Assembly: GCF_026210795.1 (NCBI RefSeq)
Contig: NC_089433.1
Coordinates: forward strand, 4,985,001 to 5,049,000
From: Rhizophagus irregularis
Taxonomy: Eukaryota; Glomeromycota; Glomeromycetes; Glomerales; Glomeraceae
DNA length: 64,000 nt
Reading direction: 5' to 3'
How positions within the stretch are numbered: the first letter of the stretch is position 1; the number at the start of each line of letters is the position of its first letter. The notes below the pieces were generated by a model. That model made no database searches, was not told the origin of the DNA, and saw only the letters and a list, made by a program, of their open reading frames with translations. The position numbers and the translations under genes were made by a program. Shown here in pieces: positions 46,975-58,345 of the stretch.

Positions 46975-48590
46975 ATGAATTTTATTAATGAAAACGAAGT
47001 AGTAACTAAATTTAATGAATTAAATATTTCCAATAAAAATCCAAATTCATCAAAAATTAATCATGAAAATTGTTATGACCCAGATAATTTTAAATTTTGG
47101 GGTAAATAATGTATTCCTCGTTGTATAATTGAAGGATGGACCAGTGGAAATGATGATATTGATAATTTTATGAAGGATACGATCTATAATGCAAGTACTT
47201 ACTATTATAAGGGTTATTATCCGTCATTTCTTGAATGGGTTCCATTTGATAGATTTGAAGATATGAAACAAATAGGTGAAGGTGGATTTGCAAAAGTGTA
47301 TTCTGCAACTTGGATTGATGGTATAGCAAAATACATTAAAGATGATGGAAATTGGATAAAAAAAGAACCTAAATCTATGATAGTTGCCTTGAAAAGGCTA
47401 AATGGATTACAGAATATGTCAACTGATTTTTTAAATGAGGTATTTTTTTCACATGTACAGTACTTATTTATAATTTTAAAAACTGTTAAAATATATTTAA
47501 TTTATTTTAATTTGGATAATAGCTTAAAACGCATTGGAAATTAAGTTGTTTACATAGTAATTCTTTAAAATTTTATGGAATAACTAAAGATCCAGAAACT
47601 GAAGAAATTATAATGATTATGCAATTTGCAAATGATGGAAATTTGAGAAATATTCTTTCAAGTAATTTTAACAAAATTTTATGGAGAGAGAAAATTAAAT
47701 ATTTATATTGGTCAGCAATGGACCTTAAATATTTACATGAATTGGGATATTTTCATAGAGATTTTCATAGTGGAAATATATTAAGAATTGAAGGAAGTTC
47801 TTATATATCAGATTTTGGATTATCCGGACCATCAAATAAACAAAAATCAGATAATAAAATATATGGTGTGTTGCCATATATTGCTCCAGAAGTTTTAAAT
47901 GGAGAACCATATACATTATCTTCAGATATCTATAGTTTTGGTGTAGTTATGGTTGAATTATCATCTGGAAAACCACCTTTTCATAAAAGAAAACATGAAA
48001 ATGGCTTAGCATTAGAAATATGTAATGGACTCAGACCAGAATTTGGAAAAGGAACTCCTGAAATTTATAAGAAATTAGCTCATAGATGTATGAATGCTAA
48101 TCCAAATCAAAGACCAACAGCCAATGAATTATATGAAATATTAGAATGTTGGTATAATTATAATGATAATGAAAAATATGGATATAAAGGAGAAGTAGTT
48201 AAAGCTGTATTTAAAGAAGCTGATAAAGAAATACCAAATATTTCAACCTCATATGAAAAGAAACCTGATACTATTTGAGCATTTACATTCAGTAATTTGT
48301 CAAAACCCATTAATTCATCTTTTATTGCTACTACATTTCTTAATGAAGAAGATAATGAAGGTATTACATTTTACTATATTATATTTTTAAATTTTATAAA
48401 ATAATTAAGATAATGATTAATTTTATTTATTATGATAGATTGTCAAGATTCTCAATTAGTTAACTTAGAGGTTCCTAGTTAGGAGGTAAATATAATCTAC
48501 TATATATTTAGGATATTAATTTTATGATGTAAAATAATAATGTAATGTTTTATTATTTAACAGATGATGATAATGATGACTAAATATATT
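46975..48590 (+). CDS. kinase gene E: complete TKL kinase domain, nonsense codon on each side
   Basis: The intact part is join(47170..47439, 47523..48278), 341 aa. It has Gly loop GEGGFAKVY (36-44), VALK lysine K75, HRDFHSGN (168-175), a canonical DFG (187-189), YIAPEVL, DIYSFGVVMVELSSG and the C-lobe end RCMNANPNQRP. All catalytic residues are present, unlike the DLG kinases A and B. Upstream, ATG 46975 is in the same frame but meets TAA at 47107 (after FKFWGK). The text after it (CIPRCIIEGWTSGNDDIDNF) is normal family sequence. Downstream, TGA at 48276 is followed in frame by AFTFSNLSKPINSS and, in a further exon, DCQDSQLVNLEVPS, the usual family tail. So both ends are cut by nonsense codons while the core is untouched. 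It could still make a minimal kinase from ATG 47170. Confidence 0.75.
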
Positions 48591-48623
48591 TATAATTTCA
48601 CTTATAAATTATTTTAAAAAATA

Positions 48624-49140
48624 TGCACAGTGAAATTCGATAAACCGGATCTATCGGTTCCACTAAAAATATCCGGTTTATCAGGATATCCGGTATAGCG
48701 AATATATTAAAAATCTATTATACTGAATTTTTTTGAAAAATTCATGCTAATAAAATTAATACACATTATATTTTAATTTTTTATCTTAGTTTTTAGTCAT
48801 AGAGGTCATGAAAATGAATATAAAATATTTCAATTGAATATATAAGTAATATATAACTTTGGCCGGAATTAAGATTTTTATAATTCTGGCCAAAATTAAG
48901 ATTTACCGCATCACGTTACTTAAATTTTATTGGTTAATAATCACGTGATCTGGTTTATCGAATCATTTTTACTATAGCTGGTTAGAAAATTGATCCGTTT
49001 TATCAAATATCGAGCTTTTACTAGTAAACTCCGGTATATCGAAACTATTTTAATATACGTGATTTGGTTCCAGCAAAAAAATCCGGTTTAGGCCCAAATC
49101 CGGTTTATCGAAGATCCGGTTTATCGAATTTCACTGTGTA
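48624..49140. mobile_element. pogo/mariner-like MITE, TA duplication
   Basis: The left end CACAGTGAAATTCGATAAAC continues CGGATC and faces GATCCGGTTTATCGAATTTC plus ACTGTG at the right. The match is perfect over about 26 bp. A TA dinucleotide lies at each outer edge (48622-48623, 49141-49142). CAGTGAAATTCGATAAACCGG resembles known pogo/Tigger ends. Further inverted CCGGTTTATC copies lie inside, with two 'ttctggccaaaatt' motifs. No transposase. Confidence 0.75.
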
Positions 49141-50235
49141 TATTCATTTATTTATTTAATGGTTTAAATTACGTTTTCTATCATATGGTTTACATAAACA
49201 ACTTTTGAATGAATTATACGTTCAAATTTTTAATAAAAACAATGGAATACTAGCGATTATTGGAATAAGCTACATAATTTTTTGATTTTCGGAAGTTGAA
49301 GGAAAGGACTATACTTTTGCGATTGATATACTATCGTTATGTTAAATTATAAAAATGTATAAATTAGTAAATTAGCCATTTTTTTTAAAAAATAAAGAAA
49401 ACAAATTACAGAAAATAGAAAATTATTAAAACTTCATAAACTTATTCATAGTTATGATAGTTATGATCAGATATAAGTACTATAATATGTTAATTTTATT
49501 AACTTCGTCTTTTGTTTTCGTGAATGGTGATTGATTCATAACTTTTTAAAATAATATTATGTTAAATTTAGCCATATTAATTGAGTTTTTTTATGTAGTT
49601 ATTATTTATTTTTAAAATTTTAACTTATTTTTATTGTAAATATTTAATAAAAAAATACTCTTGGTAAAAAATAAATAAAAAGAAAGACTAAAAATGAAAG
49701 AGTAGTGAATTAGACTAGGCTTCCAAGTTCACTTTTAATCTAGACCTGTGGACCAATTTAGCAATTCCGATAATTTAATTTATTTTATTTTATTTTTACT
49801 ATTTGAAAATACGAATAACTATCATAAGGGTCCCCCTTTTTTTGATTTCATGTAAAAGTTTTTTACTTTACAAAATATCTTTTCATTATAACATGAATAA
49901 TATTAGATCAGCTTCAGTAAATGAAATTATTTGCTTCTCATGAAAAAAAAAAAAATCCTAAATTTGACAATTTGACTTGGCCGAACGGAAAAAAATTATT
50001 TTTTTTAAAAAAAAATTAGCAAATCACTAAAATGATGTTTTTTTTTGCGCAAGCATGTAGTGATAGTTAAATTTATTTTGTGTGTTACAATACAATATGC
50101 TGATTTTTATCGAATTTTGTGATCAGATACCAAATATACCACAAATTACGTAGCAGGTGTACGTAATTCTATTATTGAATAAACTAAAATAAAATCAAAT
50201 GAAAAAATTGATAAATTATGAGCAGATAATAAATC
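49141..50235. other. intergenic, no gene seen
   Basis: AT-rich, long A and T runs, no supported feature. Confidence 0.45.
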
Positions 50236-50880
50236 ATTATATTCCTGCTTTTAAGTTAATAAAGAATGGTATCATTTAGTAGTTCCTATCTTATGGGACA
50301 CTTTAATTGCAAGCAATTAAAAAATTAAATATTTTAATATTATACTTTCCTTCTTACCAACTTCTTCAAAACAACTTTTATTTGATAATAATACTAGATT
50401 ACTCTCAACAATTATTTCAAAATCCCAGTGTTTAATTATATTAGCCTATGTAAATTTCTAAAAGTTGAACTTATACTAAATAATATTATAAGTTTGGTAT
50501 TTAAAGAAGAAATGATACATGCTCTTAATTTATATTCAGAAAAAAGAATTATTTTATAGTAAGAAATTTACAAGTTATTCATTAGTCAATGTAAAAACAT
50601 TAAAGAATTGGAGTAGCATAACTTTTCAACCTTTACAATCATTTCCGAGAGCTATAACATCTTTATATGAGTTTATAGTCTAGATGTTGATCTATGTTAT
50701 GTAAATTCAAATAATTTTTATGAAATGGCACAGATTTGCAAAGATTTGAACGTATTACACTTTGACAATTATAATAAATAAGGAGGGTCATGTGAGAAAC
50801 TAAGCAAGACATTAGAAAGATAATACAATTAATCATCTTACTTTATATAACTCGGTTGGCTTTATTCCATTTATAATCAT
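50236..50880 (+). pseudogene. F-box/LRR-type protein, decayed
   Basis: YSCF-stop-VNKEWYHLVVPILWDTL at 50239-50304 is the F-box core of the Glomeromycotina family, where the stop replaces a Leu codon. It is followed by pieces such as LPTSSKQLLFDNN, LILNNIISLVFKEEMI, LFISQCKNIKELEWS and LQSFPRAITSLYEF, which are the usual linker and first leucine-rich repeats. Stops and frame changes are frequent, so this is a pseudogene. Decayed leucine-rich text may continue to about 51.5 kb, but I cannot place its end. Confidence 0.65.
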
Positions 50881-53040
50881 TGTCCAAAATTAGAATATCC
50901 TACATATTTTGAATGATTTGATTTATGTTAAATTATATTTATGTCTAATATATGGTCAGTTTTAAAATAATTGTAAATATACCATTGAGACAAGTTGGTA
51001 AAAAATGTGCACTTTCATATAATGTACAATATATTATATAACAAACATGTATCAAATTTTTATAAATTTCTTTATTCATTCTATAAAAATTACAAAAATT
51101 AAAATAATCCCATAAATTTCACATTTTTTCTCATTTTAGGGAATAGCTTAGAATAATTTACAATTAATCAACCATAAACATTTAAGAATTACCATAAAGA
51201 TGATTTATGTTTTAAATATTTGATTTGATATCAATTTATTGTACTAAATTATTATTTCTAATTAATACAAAAATAACTGTCATGTTACTAAATATCAATT
51301 TTCGCCTAAATTATCATATTTCCAAAGGTAGTAAAGTATAAGTATCATCATGCATTAGGTACTGAATATGGTATGTTAAAAGTTAAAAAAGTAAAATTGG
51401 TTAGCTACTCAAATTGCAGCAATTGTGTATGTTATCCTCCGTAGGTTCATAGGTCTTCAAACTCGTCTGAAGGTTTTTAATATCATCTTTAGAAAACATA
51501 ACTATTATTTAGACACAATATCTGTAAGTGATTTTAGAGAAAGAAACTATGATAAAATATATTTCAGATGAAAGTTTGAATATATATATACCTACTTTTA
51601 AAAATCTTTCTAAATGTATCGTTACTATCAGTGACTTGTTATGACGATATAGATACTTTGAAAAAAAAAGCAAAAAAAAATTGACTTATAAATGAAAATT
51701 ATGCAAAAATGATTGCGCGAAAAAGGTCTCATGAGTATTTATTAAAGAGGAAATTAATACTGCGCAATTTTTCGGTCGTACGTCATTTATACGCCTTTTA
51801 GAACGTTGTTATCTTGAGGTGAAGGTAATACGGTTGTTAACAAAGACTAATAAATAATAAGTTAAGCTCGATTGAATTATTGCATCATTATAATGAAAGA
51901 GTTATTTTTGATAGTATAAATGTGATGATAACTATCCATAATAAAAAAACGGGCTTTGTGATGTAAGATTTTCTAGACTTTTTAAGGAATCATAATAACT
52001 CTTTGCAGGTTAGGTTGTTAATGTCTTTTGTATTTGATATGACCGGAACACTTAACATATGTAATAAATATAAAGTGATCTACCAGTAATAAGAGTCGTA
52101 TGACATGCAAATTCTTGCCATTTTTCTAAATTATCTGCTAAAATGAAATTTTTAAAAATCTTTTTCAGTGGTTTTGTAAAAATAAAAAATGTGACATTAG
52201 AGAAAATAAATCAGAGTTTTCATAACGGAATCCATATTATTATTTCGTTCCGTTGGACAATCGCAGATGATCATCGAATTCTAACAAAGAACTCAAAAAT
52301 ATTATTGTTAGTCCATTTTTGATTGTTTAAAAATTAAGTTTACCGATATAGAATTCCATTATTAGAACGAGCCGCTGTATTACTAGAATTTCAACAACGA
52401 TTAAGATTACTTATCGAAAATCAACACGTTCTGCTCATATCATTTAAGTCATAAAAAAGTACAACCCATTTCGAAATTTCATATTACAAAGTTTTAAAAT
52501 AGTTTAGAATTGTCCCAAAAAAATGATTAATTTTCGGAGTTTTTTATATAATATTTTTTTTTCAAGATAAATCGAAATTTCATTTGTGTCTGAATACCTG
52601 CAATAACATAAAATTATCTCACAAATAAATTTATTTATTCTAATAAAAAAATAATAGTACATAAAAATTTGTATAATATGTCCGTTATTTTTTATGTTTA
52701 GAATATAATAATTTCGTAAAAAAAATTTTTTTTTTACCTGAAATCTTTTTTGACCAACGTTAATAATAAATAAAGACCACGTGACTTGCACGCAAAGATT
52801 TTCATTGATTATAAATTTTGTACTCACGTTATTAACCAAAAAAGTCAAAATTTTTGAATTATCTTTCTACTTTTAGTATGTAGTAATAATTATTTATTTA
52901 TTAAAAGAAACAACGCCTTTATATTAACTATTTCATTCTTTCCTACTCCATAATTTTTTACTTTGTTTTAATATATTAAGATATTTTGTTATGTTTATCA
53001 TTAGTTGTTAATTTTTGTTTTTATTTTTATTTGTCTTTTT
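50881..53040. other. intergenic, possibly faint F-box/LRR remains
   Basis: No intact frame. The 114-codon minus frame at 52504-52848 is low-complexity and unsupported. Some sequence up to about 51500 may be the tail of the F-box/LRR relic. Confidence 0.4.
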
Positions 53041-53112
53041 TTAGACTTTATTTATAAAAAAAAAAAAGTTTAGCCATTCCGCAAACCACGTAAGGGCGAA
53101 AAATTAGTCATT

Positions 53113-53168
53113 GATCAGCGGAGCCGTAATGGGAAGATCAAGGCTGATCCATGATATATACCATTCTT
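53113..53168 (+). pseudogene. tail remnant of a third Zn2Cys6 copy
   Basis: The stretch tgatcagcggagccg ... gggaagatcaaggctgatcc ... gatatataccattct aligns base for base with 53693-53752 inside the next gene (tgatcggcgaagctgg ... agatcgagattgattcgtga). Its Zn-binding exon is not present upstream. It marks an earlier tandem copy, mostly lost. Confidence 0.6.
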
Positions 53169-53285
53169 ATAAAAAAAAAAGAAAAAAATCACTAACTGGG
53201 GATTGTGGTATGGTTCTTCCCTTCTTGATATCTTGTCACTATAATATTCAAACACTTGATAATTTATTTATATAAAAAAGTTAAT

Positions 53286-53853
53286 ATGTCTTCTATACCA
53301 TTAGAAGGTAATGATTTAAACTTTCCGGAAATTCAACAACAGCAACAAGAACTTTATACACGAAAAAGTGTTTCAGTTCAAACAAAACCTTCTTTTGCTG
53401 AATTATTATCAAAAAGAAATATGAAGAGAGAACAAGTAAAATGTGCTTGTGGTAAATAGTACTTTACGCAACTTTATTTTTTCGTATATTTATTTTTTTG
53501 CTAAAATTATAACACTAATTTGTCATTTTTATGTAACGGTTACATTATTATTTCAAATGATTTTAGTTAACTGTAAGAAGTCATGCAAGAAATGTGATGA
53601 TGAAAGGCCCTGTCAACGCTGTATTAGGCTTAATATCGCCGAAACATGCAGAGATTCCATTAGAAAAGAGAGAAAATTAGGCAAAAAAGTGTTGATCGGC
53701 GAAGCTGGAATGAAAAGATCGAGATTGATTCGTGAAATATATCATTCTTCATCGTATGTAAATGTCAGTAGAAAAAATAATAAAAAATCAGTCATTAAGA
53801 ATCATGGTACTTTAAGCTTTTCTCTTTTTGACATTTCATTGCTACATATTTAA
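53286..53853 (+). CDS. short Zn2Cys6-type protein, copy 1
   Basis: Model: join(53286..53451, 53567..53853), 150 aa. The Gln-rich N-terminus (QQQQEL) leads to KREQVKCACVNCKKSCKKCD, then DERPCQRCIRLNIAETC. The spacing C-x2-C-x6-C-x5-C-x2-C-x8-C fits the fungal Zn(II)2Cys6 binuclear cluster, with one extra Cys before the first and one inside the six-residue gap. A basic stretch (RKERKLGKK) follows, as in DNA-binding members. There is no large middle domain of a normal Zn2Cys6 transcription factor (usually over 500 aa). The intron splits the cluster after its first Cys pair. Possible DNA-binding regulator or competitor; inferred from the motif only. Confidence 0.75.
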
Positions 53854-53877
53854 ACACTTATCGTAATAATTAAACTA

Positions 53878-54293
53878 ATGTTAGTACCACCAGAAGAAAT
53901 TAATTTGAATGCTCAAGAAAGTCAACCGCAACAGCAAGAACTTTCTAACCAGGAAAAAAATGAAGTTCAATCACAACCTTCCCTTATTTGGCCAACCACA
54001 GAAAGAACTACAAAGAGAGAACAAGTAAAGTGTGCTTGTGGTAAATAGAATTTTACTTATTAATCGTCATTGTAATGTTCTTTTTGACGGTAATTCGCAA
54101 TTTGACATTTTATTGTAATGGTTATTTATTTAATGTAGTTAACTGTCAAAAGTCGCGCAAAAAATGTGACGATAAAAGGCCTTGTCAACGTTGTATTGAT
54201 CTTAATATCACTGAAACATGCAAAGACTCTGCTCGAAAAGCGAGAAGAGCAACCAAAAGAGGTCCATATAAGCATCGTGTACAACAAAATTAA
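53878..54293 (+). CDS. short Zn2Cys6-type protein, copy 2
   Basis: Model: join(53878..54040, 54139..54293), 105 aa. Starts 25 bp after the stop of copy 1. Same plan: Gln-rich start (ESQPQQQEL), TKREQVKCACVNCQKSRKKC, DDKRPCQRCIDLNITETC, then a basic end (ARKARRATKRGPYKHR). It carries the standard CxNCQKSRKKCD form of the cluster. The intron is in the same place as in copy 1. The 45 extra C-terminal residues of copy 1 are missing. The close spacing suggests a tandem duplication; the second promoter would have to lie within copy 1. Confidence 0.8.
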
Positions 54294-55492
54294 AATATCC
54301 TAACAAAGTTTCTCTGCTTTAACGAGTTCTGTTTCTTCCGGTATTTTATCGTCTCTGATGGATAGATTGATGAACTGGTGCCGAAGATAATATCAGAATC
54401 CCAATCCATTAATGCAATTTTTTATTTCTTAACGCTAATTACATTATTTCTAAATGAAGATTTGAGTAATATAATTTCGTTGAATTTGTAAGTTTATATC
54501 GAATTTGTGAAAATCAAAAACGACGCCACCTTAGACAAGTTGACACAAAATCTTGTATTAATTGTACTCCTGCTTTGAAAATAAGTATTATAGGAATTCT
54601 AAAATCTGCTGAGATGAATTATTATTTATCTAAATGATATTTTCTAGATATGATTTTAATTGAATTTCGATTTTCTGATTTAGAATCAGTTTTTTCAGTA
54701 AAATTACTAAGTTCATAAGGTGGTGGATTTAGTCTTGATATGATTTATTAGTTTAATAATATTATTTATGATAATTTATGCATGTAATATTTGTTATTAA
54801 ATCTTATAAATTTTCTTTCTGACAAGTTTTCCCATTATTACTATTGTCCGGTTTGCACATAATTCCGATCAAAGTTATCATATTTTCGATCAAAATTGGT
54901 GCTATGTTCAGAAAAATAAATTTATCTGTGCTTGGCTAATAATGAAACATTCCGTAAAATGGGAAAAATTACGAATCTCACGTTAATGTTAAATCTATCG
55001 GAAATATTCTAATAATTAATTAATTAATTTCTACTATTTTCATATAAAATTCACTACATTTTTCGCAATTACAGACTTATTAACTGTGAATATTCTATTT
55101 TAAATAAAAGACATTATAAAATATATAAATTCATTTTTCAGTTATTTATAGCTAAAATTACAGTACTAGTTAATGAATTAAATAGAGCTAGAGCTTGTAT
55201 AGTAATTTGTTACAATCTGACTCATCTGTTATCCGTTCTGTAATCAATTCTAAAACAACACTTAAACCAAATATTTACATATTTATTTAAGACTGAAGTA
55301 AAAGAAAATGCTTGCAAAGGTAAATATGTGAGAATCTTATATCAAAAAAGTCATATAAGAATAAGGAATAAATTATTAAAATTAATAATTTTCAATCTAA
55401 TACTTCATTTATCTTTTCCTAAAAAAATTATTCAGGCCTTTAATAATATTTTTTCATCTCACTTCCGAACACAAAATCTTCAATCGCAGTTG
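54294..55492. other. intergenic, no gene seen
   Basis: AT-rich spacer. The text just before 55493 is open in frame back to 55328 but has no ATG there and looks non-coding (hydrophobic and basic). Confidence 0.45.
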
Positions 55493-57183
55493 ATGAGAAA
55501 CTCAAGACATGGAATACTTCGATTATCACCTTCAAGGTCATTTACGAACTCTACATCAAACTCTGCAAACTCCACAACTTCCACCAAAGCTTCTTCCAAA
55601 AAGTCTACTTTCTACTCTAACCTGAAAAATATTAAAAAACCTGTTGCAGTATGGCTTCCAGTAAAAGATTTTATTATTATTTAATATATATATTATTTTA
55701 GTCAAAAATTTATCATCATCATTTCATTATTTGTAGGCTACGAAATTAATTGTAGCTGGTATTGCTATTTTCTTGTCAGGAGATTTTGCAAATGCGTGGT
55801 ATCAGAATGAATATAATAAAAATCTTCTCAAAAATACCATTGAAAAAGGCACTCAACCTGTGACTGATATTTTAGATAATGAGTTCATTCCTCGACCTCT
55901 ACTTATAAAACGTTTCAAAGAAATTCTTCAACCAGATAAAGATCAATCATTTTATCACGTTATTTGTGGAGAAAAAGGAATCGGAAAAACAACATTAGCT
56001 ACAGTTGCATCAAGAGAAGTTGGACAGGGTGTCATATATGTTGATGTCCCAGAAAATTTTGAATTCTTTGGTGAATCTTTTGGAAAGGCTATTAATTTTA
56101 CATTTAAGGAAAAAATTTCTTTATTAACACGACTAAAACGGAAATTCTTGAGTGAAACTCAAGGTAATATTTTGATTATTGCTTGTATCATTGATTAATA
56201 TTTACTATACAATTATGATTTTAACACAATTTTATTTTGATAGAAAAAGAAAATATGAATCTTCCAAAATGGATGAGAGCTAAGAGAGCCTTTGAGGATG
56301 TCGCTCAATCATACAAAGTAAATCACAATAAACCTTCCGTTATAATTTTTGATAATGTTGACCGATTGAAAAATCATCCAGAAATTATTGATAGTCTACA
56401 GGATTCTGCTATGAAAAATGCCAAACAAAACAAATACATTACCGTATTTATTAGCACAAAAGGTCCTATCCTCGAAAGAATGGAATGTAAGTGTGAAGGT
56501 CATTTGTACTCTTGATAAAATAGAATTATTACATAATCTGATTCTCATTTTTAGCACGTGGTACTTTGTCACAAGTACTTGAAAAACTGGAAATTGGTGA
56601 TCTTAGCGAAAGTGAATCAAAAGATTATTTGATTAAGAAATGCACAGCTGAAAATTTACAATTTGAAGAGACCACAAGAAAATGTATGATCAATGATGAT
56701 GAAGTAAATAAATTATATAAACTTGCCGGTGGTCGTATTTTGGATTTAAAGAGAGAGGTGAATAAATTTCTGCATGGAAAAATTTTTGAAGGTAGGAATT
56801 AGATTCAGATATATTACATCAAAATTCTTTTTATAAATATTTTATTGGATTAAATTCCTTTTTTTTTTTCTACAGAAACTAAAAAGGAAGTAATGGATAA
56901 TGTTGAAAATGAAGTTAAAGCTGCGCACCTATTCCCAAATCAGAAATACTATAAAATAGGAAAACCTATCATCAAAACTTTATTGAATTCGAAAGAGATG
57001 CACTATCTTGATTTTAGGAGTGCTTTCTACACGATAGGGGATGTTGAAAAAGTATTAGAAGAAGTATTAGCATGCAATGTATTTGAATATCATCCAGGGA
57101 AACACATCGTGACATTTAAGTCTCCGTCAGTAGAATACTATTTTAAGGAAAAGTCTGATGTATTCATTAAAAATTATGTGTAA
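55493..57183 (+). CDS. P-loop ATPase with likely mitochondrial presequence and one TM
   Basis: Model: join(55493..55660, 55737..56163, 56244..56486, 56555..56791, 56876..57183), 460 aa, all phases consistent. Residues 1-45 (MRNSRHGILRLSPSRSFTNS and on) have no acids, many Arg and Ser, as in mitochondrial targeting peptides. A hydrophobic segment (KLIVAGIAIFLSGDF) lies at about 59-73. Walker A GEKGIGKTT is at 134-142, Walker B SVIIFDNVDR at about 230-239 and FISTKGP as sensor near 265. Then LEIGDLSESESKDYL and LAGGRILDLKREVN, the GDLS and GGR helices of archaeal-type/STAND ATPases, and a C-terminal winged-helix-like part. It is a membrane-anchored ATPase, probably of the inner mitochondrial membrane (inferred). 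Paralogue of the 13.5-15 kb gene but longer. Confidence 0.82.
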
Positions 57184-57364
57184 TGTGTAATAAAATAGGT
57201 TTATTATCATATAACAATATAATGGAACAAGTCTTAAGAAAGAAATGTATGTTCAGATTCAGATTTTTGCTTGCCAAAGATAACCACTAATTTAATTAAT
57301 ATCACATGATCCTAACAAGTTAGTTTCAATTTGAAATTTTGAGTTTAAAAATCATACAGGCATA

Positions 57365-57534
57365 CCTTTTCCTTTATCGGTCGTGGTTTAGGATCAGTCT
57401 ATACTGTATATCTAGAAGTTAGGGACCGTTATTTAATGGGTGATAGATTAAATGTAGGACAAGATCTTTGTATAGATTAAATGTTCTCTTAGATAGTCTT
57501 TCCTGCTTCACATAAAATAAATTAATAAATAAAA
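57365..57534 (+). mobile_element. 170-bp SINE-like retroposon
   Basis: The exact 18-bp repeat aaaaatcatacaggcata stands at 57347-57364 and 57535-57552. Between them lies 170 bp ending in an A-rich tail with AATAAA-type words. There is no open frame. The body (for example 'gaagttagggaccgtt', 'tagtctttcctgcttcac') shows no clear A/B boxes, so a 5'-truncated LINE tail is the alternative to a SINE. Confidence 0.75.
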
Positions 57535-57839
57535 AAAAATCATACAGGCATAAATAACTATTTATGTAATTATGTCATCTATCACTCCAAACAAAATCAA
57601 AGAAAATAATGATACAGAATCAAAAAGAAATGAAAATTTCACACGTCATGGAATTTAATTTCAGCAAAAGTTAAATTATAAATTTGGAAATACTAACACT
57701 CTTCATATAGGGATGTAGCAAGCTCCGATCCGTCTTCGTCATCAATGTGCACACACTTAATCACGTGATACAAATAACTGCCTTACTGTGTGACTCATTA
57801 TAATCATGAATACATTTAATAGTTTGTTTTATACTCGAG

Positions 57840-57985
57840 TATAGCTACTCTCACACTTGTTCCTTCATTTTTTGTTGTCTCTCATCCTTTCCTCCTCTAC
57901 CTTCTCACTTTTATCATCTCTCCTCTTCTCACTCTTGTTCCTTCCCTTCTTCCCTCCATTATTTCACTTCCTCTCTTCAACTCGT
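57840..57985. repeat. pyrimidine-rich stretch
   Basis: Mostly C and T on the plus strand (ctctcatcctttcctcctct and similar), directly ahead of the GC-rich hairpin repeat. Similar in kind to 45330-45560 and to 63680-63850. Confidence 0.6.
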
Positions 57986-58015
57986 CTGTATAATTGTCTA
58001 AAGAAATATTATAGG

Positions 58016-58345
58016 TATTCTCAGGTGGTCTTCCGGGCACTTTGTTGGAGCAGCATGATGCTATGCACGGGTGGGAGCATAGCATACTTACTTTGTAAGC
58101 CTGTGAGTACCAGCTTTTTCTGCAGTCTCGCAGTAGGGCTGGCTGGGAAATCTTTGGAGCGGTATAGTACTATGCAAAGGGTTGGAGCATAGGCGCTTAC
58201 TTTTAGTAAGCTCGTGAGTACCAGCTTGCTGCAGTCTCGCGATAGGACCGGTTGGTTGTGGTACGGCATGGTGCTATGCGTAATTTTCATGGGAGGAGCA
58301 TAGTGCACTTCTTAGGAAGTCCCTTTGTGGTAGGGCCGTAGTACA
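58016..58345 (+). repeat. GC-rich three-unit repeat with conserved hairpins
   Basis: Three diverged units with a period near 111 bp ('gtgagtaccagctt' starts at 58103 and 58214). Each unit has hairpin 1, ctatgc ... ggagcatag, with a G-rich loop, and then hairpin 2: cttac-ttt-gtaag, cttac-tttta-gtaag, and cttc-tta-ggaag. Hairpin 2 differs between units but stays paired. A 'ctgcagtctcgc' box joins units 2 and 3 to their predecessors. Open frames across it exist on both strands but look accidental. It could be a non-coding RNA or the body of an unknown retroposon. I do not recognise it. Confidence 0.6.

Noticed and set aside
47100-47145. A 44-bp intron that would remove the TAA in kinase E
   Set aside because: GTAAAT at 47101 and CCAG near 47144 exist, but joining them changes the phase and destroys the following WTSGND text, so I kept the nonsense codon.
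52504-52848. 114-codon minus-strand frame
   Set aside because: Low complexity, dominated by Ile, Phe, Lys and Tyr as expected from AT-rich DNA; no motif and no splice-linked partner.
57857-58308. Open frames on both strands across the GC-rich hairpin repeat
   Set aside because: Several overlapping frames in both directions, no family resemblance, and the repeat period is not a multiple that conserves a protein. Pairing is conserved better than codons.
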